Below are positions 1-7,821 of a stretch of DNA of 64,000 nt, one piece after another; the stretch's first letter is position 1; the number at the start of each line of letters is the position of its first letter. The DNA is from CBDANZ01 sp965197865. Its GTDB lineage: Bacteria > Acidobacteriota > Vicinamibacteria > Vicinamibacterales > CAVVIG01. Position numbers and translations under genes: made by a program. Below the pieces are notes generated by a model. The model was given only the letters and a program-made list of their open reading frames with translations. It had not been told where the DNA came from and ran no database searches. The stretch spans positions 62,001 to 126,000 of the forward strand of contig CBDANZ010000005.1 in NCBI GenBank assembly GCA_965197865.1, in the 5' to 3' direction.

Positions 1-1300
1 CACGCGGCATATCTTCAACTCGCGAGACCACGTCCACTTCTCCGCGTGCGCTGCTTCGGACCGACGCGGCCAGCCTGTCCAGCGTCACACCCGGGATCGG
101 TTCCTCACCCGCTGCGTAGACGTCAGTGAGGACGACATGATCGGCCCGGGCGAGCGCCTGCCCAAACGCGTCCATTAGCATCGCCGTGCGGGTGAAGCGG
201 TGGGGTTGAAACGCCACCACGATGCGCCGATTGAAGAGGCTCACGGCCGAGAGCACTGCCTCGATTTCGGTCGGGTGGTGGCCATAATCGTCGACGATGA
301 GAATACCCTTCGGCTCTCCTCGAACCTCAAACCGCCGTTCGGCGCCCCGAAAGTCGCAGAGGCCGTTCGCCATCTGCTCGAACGCCAACCCCAGCTCGAT
401 CCCGACAGCGATTGTGGCCAGCGCGTTCAGCAGGTTGTGACGTCCCGGAACGTTCAGGGCGAGCGGGCCGAGAGTGACCAGTTCCTGCGTGGGATCGTCT
501 ACGCGTCGGGTGCGGCGCTTGACAATCGCACGGACGGTCAGCGGACCGAGGATGATATCGTCCGCGGTGACGTCGGCGTCTGTGGCTTCGAGCCCGTAGG
601 TGATGACACGCCGTGTCATCCTGGGCAGTACGGCCGCCACGTTCGGGTCGTCGGCGCACGCGACGACGGCGCCGTAGAACGGCACCTTGTTCGCAAAGTC
701 CACGAAGGCCTGCTGCAAGTCCTCAAAACCACCATAACTCTCGAGATGCTCGTGGTCGATGTTGGTGATTACTGCCATCGTCGGAAACAACTTCAGAAAC
801 GTCCGATCGCTCTCGTCGGCTTCCGCCACCATCAGCTCGCCGCGTCCGAGCCGCGCGTTGCTGCCGAAGGCCCTCAAGCGCCCGCCTATGACGGCTGTCG
901 GATCGAGGCCAGCACGCTCGAGCACCAGTGCGATCATCGAGGTCGTCGTCGTCTTGCCGTGCGCGCCGCCGACCGCGATGCCGTAGCGAAGCCGCATCAG
1001 CTCCGCGAGCATCTCCGCGCGCGGAATCACCGGAATCTGCCGGCGCATGGCTTCAAGCACCTCGGGGTTCGTGCGCCGTACGGCCGACGAGACGACCACC
1101 ACGTCTGCGCCTCCCATGTGCTCGGCCGCGTGACCATAGTCGATCCGGACGCCCAGTGTGGCCAGGCGGTCGGTCACGCTCGAGCGCTTCTCGTCCGACC
1201 CGGTGACCACGAACCCGAGATTGGCGAGCAGCTCGGCAATGCCGCTCATTCCGATCCCGCCAATCCCGATGAAGTGCACACGCCGCGTTTTTCCGAGCAA
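1..1300 (-). CDS. murC: UDP-N-acetylmuramate--L-alanine ligase MurC (3' end outside window)
   Basis: ATP-dependent cytoplasmic Mur ligase that adds L-Ala to UDP-MurNAc. About 433 codons are visible and the frame is still open at the left edge, so the C-terminus is missing. The N-terminus has the Rossmann motif GIGGIGMSG, then the P-loop GAHGKTTTTS. I place the start at the TTG at 1300-1298, which has GGGAG about 10 nt upstream; the GTG at 1279 is an alternative. It follows murG by 38 nt and is the last dcw gene visible. No stop or frameshift was seen in the part read. Confidence 0.95.
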   Translation of the reverse strand, partial: MLGKTRRVHFIGIGGIGMSGIAELLANLGFVVTGSDEKRSSVTDRLATLGVRIDYGHAAEHMGGADVVVVSSAVRRTNPEVLEAMRRQIPVIPRAEMLAELMRLRYGIAVGGAHGKTTTTSMIALVLERAGLDPTAVIGGRLRAFGSNARLGRGELMVAEADESDRTFLKLFPTMAVITNIDHEHLESYGGFEDLQQAFVDFANKVPFYGAVVACADDPNVAAVLPRMTRRVITYGLEATDADVTADDIILGPLTVRAIVKRRTRRVDDPTQELVTLGPLALNVPGRHNLLNALATIAVGIELGLAFEQMANGLCDFRGAERRFEVRGEPKGILIVDDYGHHPTEIEAVLSAVSLFNRRIVVAFQPHRFTRTAMLMDAFGQALARADHVVLTDVYAAGEEPIPGVTLDRLAASVRSSARGEVDVVSRVEDMPR

Positions 1301-1347
1301 GGTTCAGGGCTCCCGGTTCAGGGCTCCAGTCTCCAGGTTCACGGCTC
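1301..1347. repeat. Three short direct repeats at the murG-murC junction
   Basis: The unit GGTTCAGGGCTCC occurs at 1301-1313 and 1315-1327. A third related unit (GGTTCACGGCTC) at 1336-1347 runs into the murG stop codon. On the coding strand these repeats hold the GGGAG likely to serve as the murC ribosome binding site, so unit number could affect translation spacing. This is a direct observation; the functional idea is inference. Confidence 0.7.
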
Positions 1348-2484
1348 AACCAAATCCAGCGCCCGGTCGACAATCACTTTCGCTGCGTCGAGCCGCGCAA
1401 GCGACCGAGCGGCTTTCGCGATTCGAACGCGTGTCTCACGATCGGCCGCGAGCGCCAGGATCCGCCGCGCCAGGTCCGGCGCCCCCGCCGCCTGCGGCAG
1501 CACCTCCGCGGCGCCAACCGCCGCGAGCGCCTCGGCGTTCCTCCGCTGGTGGTCGTCGGTCGCCGACGGCAGCGGAATGAGAATCGCCGCCTTGCCCGCG
1601 GCCGTCAGCTCAGCCAGCGTGGTCGCGCCGGCCCGGCAGACGATCAGGTCCGCCTGTCCGAACTGCCGCCCCATGTCGAAGAAGAACGGCTCAACGTCGG
1701 CCCGAAGCCCTGCCTGCCGGTAGGCGGCGCGGACCATCTCCACATCTCGCTTTCCGGTCTGGTGTGTGAGACGCAAGTGCAGAGGGCTGGCCGCCAACTG
1801 CGATGCTGCCTCCACCATGGCCAGGTTGATCGCGTGCGCGCCCTGGGAGCCGCCAAAAACTAGGACCCTGAATCTGCTGCGGCCGGATGCCTCATCAGTC
1901 GCGCCCGACTCCTCTGGTGACTCAACCGACGCCACAAACTCCGACCGAACCGGATCTCCACTCACGAACGCCTTCGATCCGAAAAACGCCCGCGTCGATT
2001 CGAACGTCACGGCGGCCGCCCGCACAAACCGCGCGAGCAGCCGGTTGGTCAAACCCGGAACGGCATTCTGCTCGAGCACCATCGTCGCAATGCCGCCGAG
2101 CGATGCAACTAGCACGACCGGCCCGGAGCTATAGCCGCCCACGCCAATCACGAGCGTCGGCCGGCGCGCCCGGAGGAGGCGCATCGAGTCGAGCAAGCCA
2201 AACGGCAGCAAAGCCACGCCGCAGGCGCGCGCGCCGATCGACTTGCCCTTGAGGCCACCGCTCCGGATGAGATCGAGCGCAAACCCTTCGCGCGGCACGA
2301 CCCGCGCCTCGATGCCAGCGGCTGTGCCCGCAAACGAGATCTGCGCACCAGGCCGGCGCGACAAGAGCTCCTGTGCGACGGCGATGCCGGGGTACAGGTG
2401 CCCGCCCGTGCCGCCGCCGGCGATCACGACGCGAATGGGGTCGGGGACACTTTTCGCCCCACGATCCTCGTGCGATGGGTTCAT
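1339..2484 (-). CDS. murG: UDP-GlcNAc--MurNAc-pentapeptide transferase MurG
   Basis: Peripheral membrane glycosyltransferase that converts lipid I to lipid II; 381 aa from the ATG at 2484. The family motif GGGTGGHLYPG lies near residue 25 and GGSQGAHAIN marks the start of the C-terminal UDP-GlcNAc-binding half. The same frame stays open far upstream, but that stretch shadows ftsW, so the start after the ftsW stop (23-nt gap) is preferred. A valine codon (GTG) before PDPIRVVIAGG is an alternative start. It sits between ftsW and murC as in most dcw clusters. Confidence 0.95.
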   Translation of the reverse strand: MNPSHEDRGAKSVPDPIRVVIAGGGTGGHLYPGIAVAQELLSRRPGAQISFAGTAAGIEARVVPREGFALDLIRSGGLKGKSIGARACGVALLPFGLLDSMRLLRARRPTLVIGVGGYSSGPVVLVASLGGIATMVLEQNAVPGLTNRLLARFVRAAAVTFESTRAFFGSKAFVSGDPVRSEFVASVESPEESGATDEASGRSRFRVLVFGGSQGAHAINLAMVEAASQLAASPLHLRLTHQTGKRDVEMVRAAYRQAGLRADVEPFFFDMGRQFGQADLIVCRAGATTLAELTAAGKAAILIPLPSATDDHQRRNAEALAAVGAAEVLPQAAGAPDLARRILALAADRETRVRIAKAARSLARLDAAKVIVDRALDLVEP

Positions 2485-2507
2485 GAAAAAACTATCCCCG
2501 TCGCGTC

Positions 2508-3608
2508 TCATGCCTCGGTCAATGCGTGCTGCGACACGTTCAGCAGGACGCCCATTCCCACCAGATTGATGATGAGCGACGATCCACCCGCGCTGACGAG
2601 GGGCAGCGGAATGCCCTTGGTCGGCAGCAGCCCGAGCACGACGCTCATGTTCACGAATGCCTGCATCGCCACCATCGTCGTCAGGCCGAGCGCGAGGAAG
2701 CCGCCGAACGCGTCGGGCGCCCGAAGCGCAATGCGGAGGCCACGCCACGTGATCACGCAGAAACACGCCAGCACGGACGTGGCTCCAACCAGCCCCAGTT
2801 CCTCGGAAATCACTGCGTAGATGAAATCGGTGTGCGGCGCTGGGAGATAGAAGAGCTTCTGCACACCGTTCATGAGACCGCGCCCCGTGATGCCGCCGGT
2901 CGCTACGGCAATCAGCGACTGGATGATCTGGAAGCCGTCGCCGAGCGGGTCTTCCCACGGGTTGAGGAACGCCAGCACCCGCCGTCGCCGGTACGCGCTG
3001 CCCATCACCAGCGCGGCGACGAGCGGCAGGATCGCGAGTGCCGCTCCGAGAATATAGGTGTAGCTGACGCCCGCGGCGAAAACCATCACCGCCGCAATAA
3101 GAACCAGCGACATCGCCGTGCCGAAGTCGGGCTGCAGCAGAATCAGCCCCACGAGCCCGGCGACGAAAATGCCGATCGGCGCGAGCGCGTACCCGATCTC
3201 GTTGATCCGGTGCATGCGGCGCTCGAGCAGCGCTGCGATGAACACAATCGCGCTCAGCTTCGCCAGCTCCGACGGCTGAACGCTCAGACCTCCGACGGCA
3301 AACCATCGTCGCGCGTTGTTCACTGGCTGGCCAAAGAGGACGACAATGAGCGCCAAGGTTGCGACGCAGACCGACGACCAAATGAACACGGGCTGGCGGT
3401 ACGTCCGATAATCGATCCGCATGACGAGCCGGAGCAGCGCCACGCCGAGGGTCGCCCACATCAATTGCTTGGTCAGGAACCAAGAGGACTGCTGGTATCG
3501 CTCTTCCGCCACGATGGCCGAGGCGCTGTACACCATCACGACGCTCAGGCCGACGAGCAGGATGGTCGAGAGAAAAAGAATCGTGTCAGACTTGAGTTTT
3601 CGAGCCAT
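2508..3608 (-). CDS. ftsW: Lipid II polymerase / division protein FtsW
   Basis: SEDS-family multipass membrane glycosyltransferase acting with FtsI in septal peptidoglycan synthesis; 366 aa, normal for the family. The N-terminus KLKSDTILFLSTILLVGL starts the first membrane segment. The conserved late motif GIPLPLVSAGGSS is present near the C-terminus. RodA is the main alternative, but position between murD and murG supports FtsW. The gap to murD upstream is about 240 nt, unusually wide for this operon, and contains palindromic repeats. Confidence 0.95.
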   Translation of the reverse strand: MARKLKSDTILFLSTILLVGLSVVMVYSASAIVAEERYQQSSWFLTKQLMWATLGVALLRLVMRIDYRTYRQPVFIWSSVCVATLALIVVLFGQPVNNARRWFAVGGLSVQPSELAKLSAIVFIAALLERRMHRINEIGYALAPIGIFVAGLVGLILLQPDFGTAMSLVLIAAVMVFAAGVSYTYILGAALAILPLVAALVMGSAYRRRRVLAFLNPWEDPLGDGFQIIQSLIAVATGGITGRGLMNGVQKLFYLPAPHTDFIYAVISEELGLVGATSVLACFCVITWRGLRIALRAPDAFGGFLALGLTTMVAMQAFVNMSVVLGLLPTKGIPLPLVSAGGSSLIINLVGMGVLLNVSQHALTEA

Positions 3609-3650
3609 TCCCGCCTATAAAGTCAACTGACCTGTCACCCGAAACACTAT

Positions 3651-3775
3651 GGAGCGGCCAGCAGTCGTCAGTCGGCCTCGGGCAAAGGCACCAGCTTCGC
3701 AGACCGGGGCAGCCTGCGTTCCCAGCAGCCAGTCCTTCGCCGCAAAGACCCGGCTGACGACTGCTCACCACTCCA
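3651..3775. repeat. Long imperfect palindromic element in the murD-ftsW gap
   Basis: AGCAGTCGTCAG at 3660-3671 is repeated as a perfect inverted copy CTGACGACTGCT at 3754-3765, enclosing 82 nt. Similarity extends outward (GGAG.GG against CC.CTCC) and inward (CGG against CCG). The size and symmetry suggest a MITE or REP-like insertion within the dcw operon. A 61-codon reverse reading frame across it has no family resemblance or convincing ribosome binding site and is not called. Confidence 0.6.
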
Positions 3776-3782
3776 GAGCACG

Positions 3783-3805
3783 GCAGGTCTAAAGACCTGC
3801 GCTAC
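3783..3805 (-). repeat. GTAG-headed REP-like palindrome
   Basis: GCAGGTCT (3783-3790), a 2-nt loop, then AGACCTGC (3793-3800), followed by GCTAC. On the minus strand it reads GTAGC followed by an 8-bp stem. The same architecture recurs at 48.5, 51.3, 52.0, 52.1, 58.6 and 63.0-63.1 kb. The 5' GTAG beside a hairpin is typical of REP sequences mobilised by RAYT transposases (family knowledge); no RAYT gene is in this window. Confidence 0.75.
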
Positions 3806-3845
3806 ATCCCTCGAGAGACCTGGCTACATTCCTCGGGCGATCCGC

Positions 3846-5201
3846 TCACAACCCGACAGCAATTCGCGCGACCGCCTCCTTGAACGTGCGGCCGCGCTCC
3901 GCGTAATCGTGAAACACGTCGAAACTCGCGCAGGCGGGGGCGAGCAGCACAACGCCCCGGGGCCTGGCCAGCTTGAAGGCCGTCGCCACCGCCTCTTCGA
4001 GCGACCGCGCGTCGTGTACAGGCACCGCGCCCGTCAGCGCCTCGCGCACGAGCGGCTTCGCTTCGCCGATCGCGACGACCGCTTTGGCGCGTGCCGCCAC
4101 AGGCGCCCGAAGCCGCCGCAAGTCGCCGCCCTTGAATCGTCCGCCGATGATGGGCACTAGATCGGTCTCGAAGCTTTCGATCGCGCGCAGCGCCGACTCG
4201 ACATTGGTGGCTTTCGAATCGTTGACGAAGCGGACGCCATCGACCTTGGCGACCAGCTCCATCGCGTGCTCGAGGCCGCGGAACTCTTCAGCAGCCGCGG
4301 TCATGGCGAAGGGCGCCGCGCCGACAATCACGCCGATGGTGGCCGCCGCGCAGACGTCATCTACCAGGTGCGGTCCGAGCAGATGAATCGCGCCGAGTGG
4401 CACCAGTCTGTCGCTAGTGGCTCCGCGTCGATCCACGATCCATCCGGCCTCGATCGTTGTCCCAATCTCCAGCGGCGTGCGGCGCGCAAACAGCCGCGTG
4501 GCAGCACGGCCGGGGCGCGCCAGTTCGAGTACCAACGGGTCGTCCGCGTTCACCACGGCCCAGTCGTCTCGATTCTGGTTTTCGAAGATGCGCGATTTCG
4601 CCGCGGCGTACGCCTCGACGCTTGGATGACGATCGAGGTGGTCTGGCGAGAAATTCAGCATCACGGCAATCCACGGATGAAACGTCTCAATCTGGTCGAG
4701 CTGAAAACTGCTCGCCTCGACGACGTGCAGGGTTTGGGGCGTGGAGGCCGAAACCTGAGCACAGAGCGGCGACCCGATGTTGCCCCCCACTTTCACGGTG
4801 AAGCCGGCCGCCTCGAGGATCCGGCCGGTCAGTTCCGTCGTCGTCGACTTGCCCTTCGTCCCCGTGATCGCGATCACCCTGCCGAGCAGCCACCGCGATG
4901 CCAGCTCGAGCTCTCCGATCACCGGCACTCCGCCCCCTCGCGCGGCGGCCACCGCGGGTTGCCCGGGCGGAACGCCAGGGCTCAACACCACGAGATCGGC
5001 ACCAGTGAACGTGTCCGTTCGATGTCCACCCAACTCCAGGTCGACGCCCATGCTCTTGAGCGGTCCTGTCTCCGGCACGTCGGTGCGCAGGTCGGACAAT
5101 GTCACCCGGGCGCCTCGGCGCGCGAGCAATTCGGCCGCGGCGATCCCGCTCCGCGCGGCGCCTGCGACCGTCACGCGTTTGCCCTCGACCGAAAATGCCA
5201 A
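3846..5201 (-). CDS. murD: UDP-N-acetylmuramoylalanine--D-glutamate ligase MurD
   Basis: Cytoplasmic Mur ligase adding D-Glu to UDP-MurNAc-L-Ala; 451 aa. The ATP-binding motif GTKGKSTTTE is present and the N-terminus VTVAGAARSGIAAAELL matches the MurD Rossmann fold. The open frame extends upstream into mraY, so the start is placed at the TTG at 5201-5199, 11 nt after the mraY stop, with AGGG and GGA upstream; no ATG or GTG fits better. Order mraY-murD-ftsW is standard. Confidence 0.93.
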   Translation of the reverse strand: MAFSVEGKRVTVAGAARSGIAAAELLARRGARVTLSDLRTDVPETGPLKSMGVDLELGGHRTDTFTGADLVVLSPGVPPGQPAVAAARGGGVPVIGELELASRWLLGRVIAITGTKGKSTTTELTGRILEAAGFTVKVGGNIGSPLCAQVSASTPQTLHVVEASSFQLDQIETFHPWIAVMLNFSPDHLDRHPSVEAYAAAKSRIFENQNRDDWAVVNADDPLVLELARPGRAATRLFARRTPLEIGTTIEAGWIVDRRGATSDRLVPLGAIHLLGPHLVDDVCAAATIGVIVGAAPFAMTAAAEEFRGLEHAMELVAKVDGVRFVNDSKATNVESALRAIESFETDLVPIIGGRFKGGDLRRLRAPVAARAKAVVAIGEAKPLVREALTGAVPVHDARSLEEAVATAFKLARPRGVVLLAPACASFDVFHDYAERGRTFKEAVARIAVGL

Positions 5202-5212
5202 TCCAAGCCCTG

Positions 5213-6298
5213 TTATCGCAGCTTCAGCGTCGTCAGGCTGAAAAGCGCGCAGATGACGGCGGCAATCACGAACCGCGCGATCACCTTCGGCTCGCTCCAC
5301 CCGATCAACTCGAAGTGGTGGTGCAGCGGCGCCATCCTGAACACGCGGCGTCCCGTCAACCTGAACGACGCCACTTGAATCACCACCGACAGCACTTCGA
5401 CCACAAAGACCCCTCCCACGATCACCAGCAGCAGTTCCTGTTTGATCAACATGGCCACCGTGCCAATCGCGGCGCCGAGCGCCAGCGATCCGACGTCGCC
5501 CATGAAAATCTCAGCGGGATACGCGTTGTACCAGAGGAACCCGAGCGACGCCCCGACCAGCGCGCCACAGAACACCGTCAGCTCCGCCGCCGGGGCGAAG
5601 CGAACCAACAGAAGGTATTCGGCGAGCACGCGATGGCCCGTGACGTAGGCGAGCGCGGTGAAGGTGGCCGCCGCGATGGCGAACGTGCTGATCGCCAGAC
5701 CGTCGAGACCGTCGGTCAGGTTCACCGCGTTCGACCAGGCGACCAGCACGAGGACCGTGAACGGTACGTACCCCCAGCCGAGATCGGGGATTAGCCATTT
5801 AAAGAACGGAAAAATGAGGCGCGTGTTGTATTGAGCCTGTCCGGCCAAAACGAGCAGCACGAGTCCGACCGTGAGGGCGATCAGGGCCTGACACGCTATC
5901 TTGTACCGCGGCCGTAGCCCGTGATGATCCCGCCCGACGATCTTGAGGTAATCGTCCACCAACCCGACGCCGCCAAACGCCGCCGTGGTCAACACCGCAA
6001 TCCACACGTACACGTTCGTCAGGTCTGCCCAGAGCAACGTGGGGACCAGCGCCGCCGTCAAGATCAGCAGCCCCCCCATCGTCGGCGTTCCGGCCTTCGG
6101 CCGATGCGACGTCGGCCCTTCCTGCCGGATCACCTGGCCGATCTGGAAGTCGCGCAGCCTCCGGATCATCCAGGGCCCCAGCGCCAGACTGATCGCCAGC
6201 GCGGTCAGACTGGCCGCTGCGGTGCGGAAGGTGATGTAGCGCGTCACGTTCAACACCGAGACCTGTGTGTGAAACGAATAGAGCAGATAGAACAGCAT
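5213..6298 (-). CDS. mraY: Phospho-MurNAc-pentapeptide translocase MraY
   Basis: Integral membrane enzyme that makes lipid I from UDP-MurNAc-pentapeptide and undecaprenyl phosphate; 361 aa, the usual length. Diagnostic acidic motifs are visible: VDDYLKI, NLTDGLDGLA and MGDVGSLALG. It starts 5 nt after the murE stop. murF normally lies between murE and mraY and is absent here, yet the pentapeptide substrate requires a MurF activity somewhere in the genome. Confidence 0.96.
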   Translation of the reverse strand: MLFYLLYSFHTQVSVLNVTRYITFRTAAASLTALAISLALGPWMIRRLRDFQIGQVIRQEGPTSHRPKAGTPTMGGLLILTAALVPTLLWADLTNVYVWIAVLTTAAFGGVGLVDDYLKIVGRDHHGLRPRYKIACQALIALTVGLVLLVLAGQAQYNTRLIFPFFKWLIPDLGWGYVPFTVLVLVAWSNAVNLTDGLDGLAISTFAIAAATFTALAYVTGHRVLAEYLLLVRFAPAAELTVFCGALVGASLGFLWYNAYPAEIFMGDVGSLALGAAIGTVAMLIKQELLLVIVGGVFVVEVLSVVIQVASFRLTGRRVFRMAPLHHHFELIGWSEPKVIARFVIAAVICALFSLTTLKLR

Positions 6299-6303
6299 CG
6301 ACT

Positions 6304-7821
6304 CTAGACAACACCGGAGCTTGTACGCCGGCGATCGAGCACCTCCTGCGCTGCCTCGACGTCGTCGAATGGAAGCGCCTGGTCGCCGATCACCTGGTAC
6401 TTCTCGTGTCCCTTGCCCGCGATCAGCACGAGGTCGCCCGGACGCGCGACCTCGATCGCCCTCCTAATGGCGTCCCCGCGATCGACGAACGCCACTATCC
6501 GCTGTTCGCTGTCGCGTCGAGTGTCCGAGGTGATGCCGCGCTGGATCTCCTCGATGATCCGCTTCGGATCCTCGCTTCGCGGGTTGTCGGACGTAATCAG
6601 GATGAGATCGCTCAACCGGCCGGCGACCGCACCCATGAGCGGACGCTTCCGTCGGTCGCGATCACCGCCACAACCAAACACCGTGATCAGTCGGCCGCGC
6701 GCCAGCGGTCGGGCGGTCTCGAGGAGGCTCCGCAGGGCATCGTCGGTATGGGCGTAGTCAACGACAACGGTCACCTCGTCTTTCGCGCCCGAGACGACCT
6801 GGAACCGTCCGGCCACTCCCTCGAGCGCGGTGACGCCGCGCTCGATCGCGTCGAACGAGACGCCCAGGGCCGTCCCGGTCGAAACAGCCGCCAGGATGTT
6901 GTAGACGTTCGGTCGGCCGACAAGCGCCGACCTGACGTGCAGGCTGCCCCGCGGTGTCCGGACGTCGAACCTCAACCCCTCCAGCGAGAACGACAGAGGT
7001 CCGGGCGTGATGTCCGCGGGGTTATGGATCGCGTAGGTCACCGGACGGCCGCAGATCTCGGCGAGCGCGACTCCCCGAGGATCGTCGACATTGAGCAGGC
7101 TCGGGGCATCGCGCGGCAGCATCTCGAACAACCGGCGCTTAGCCTGAAAGTACCCTTCCATGTCGGAGTGAAAGTCAAGATGATCACGCGTGAGGTTCGT
7201 AAAGACGCCGGCAGCGAAGGTCAGGCCCTCGACACGTCGGAGCGAGAGCGCGTGGGAAGACACCTCCATCGCACACGCCCGACAACCTTGATCGACCATC
7301 TCTCGAAGCAGCGCTTGGACGTCGGAGCTTTCGGGCGTGGTCAGGGTTGCCCTGCGCTTCTTCTCGCCGATCCGGTATTCCACCGTGCCGAAAAGGCCGC
7401 ATCGGATACGGGCGGCTTCGAAAATAGACGCGACCAGATAGGCGGTGGTCGTCTTGCCATTTGTGCCGGTGATGCCGACCACCTGCATCTCGGTACTGGG
7501 ACGGCGGCAAGAAGCTGCAGCGAGAAGTGCCAGCGCCAGCCGTGCGTCCTCGACAACGACCCACGGCGCCACACCGACATCCGGCGGTGCCGGCTGCTCC
7601 GAGACCACCGCGACGGCACCGCGATCGATCGCCTGGCTGGCGAACGAGTTGCCGTCGACATGGGCCCCTTTGAGCGCCACGAACACATCACCGCGTTCCA
7701 CGCGCCTCGAGTCGTACGCGACCCCTCGAAGCGGGCCGGCCGAGCCTTGCGCGCCCGTCATAGAGTCGACGCGAAGCACACCGCCTTCGCGAAGCACGCC
7801 GGCGAGCTCAGTCCATGTCAT
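6304..7821 (-). CDS. murE: UDP-MurNAc-tripeptide synthetase MurE (meso-diaminopimelate type)
   Basis: Adds meso-diaminopimelate to UDP-MurNAc-L-Ala-D-Glu; 505 aa. The P-loop GTNGKTTTAYL is present. The specificity motif reads DNPRSEDP, and DNPR is the signature for meso-DAP rather than lysine, so the cell wall is predicted to be DAP-type. The start ATG at 7821-7819 overlaps the ftsI stop (ATGA), indicating translational coupling. An upstream in-frame extension (MPPRARSK) overlaps ftsI and is rejected. Confidence 0.96.
   Translation of the reverse strand: MTWTELAGVLREGGVLRVDSMTGAQGSAGPLRGVAYDSRRVERGDVFVALKGAHVDGNSFASQAIDRGAVAVVSEQPAPPDVGVAPWVVVEDARLALALLAAASCRRPSTEMQVVGITGTNGKTTTAYLVASIFEAARIRCGLFGTVEYRIGEKKRRATLTTPESSDVQALLREMVDQGCRACAMEVSSHALSLRRVEGLTFAAGVFTNLTRDHLDFHSDMEGYFQAKRRLFEMLPRDAPSLLNVDDPRGVALAEICGRPVTYAIHNPADITPGPLSFSLEGLRFDVRTPRGSLHVRSALVGRPNVYNILAAVSTGTALGVSFDAIERGVTALEGVAGRFQVVSGAKDEVTVVVDYAHTDDALRSLLETARPLARGRLITVFGCGGDRDRRKRPLMGAVAGRLSDLILITSDNPRSEDPKRIIEEIQRGITSDTRRDSEQRIVAFVDRGDAIRRAIEVARPGDLVLIAGKGHEKYQVIGDQALPFDDVEAAQEVLDRRRTSSGVV

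Noticed and set aside
200..1723. 507-codon plus-strand frame
   Set aside because: Antisense shadow of murC and murG; Arg/His-rich composition and no family resemblance.
2526..3620. 364-codon plus-strand frame opposite ftsW
   Set aside because: Shadow of a GC-rich membrane gene; the composition is charged and repetitive, and the opposite frame is a clear FtsW.
3586..3771. 61-codon minus-strand frame upstream of ftsW
   Set aside because: It coincides with the palindromic element and overlaps the ftsW start; no convincing Shine-Dalgarno and no homology recognised.
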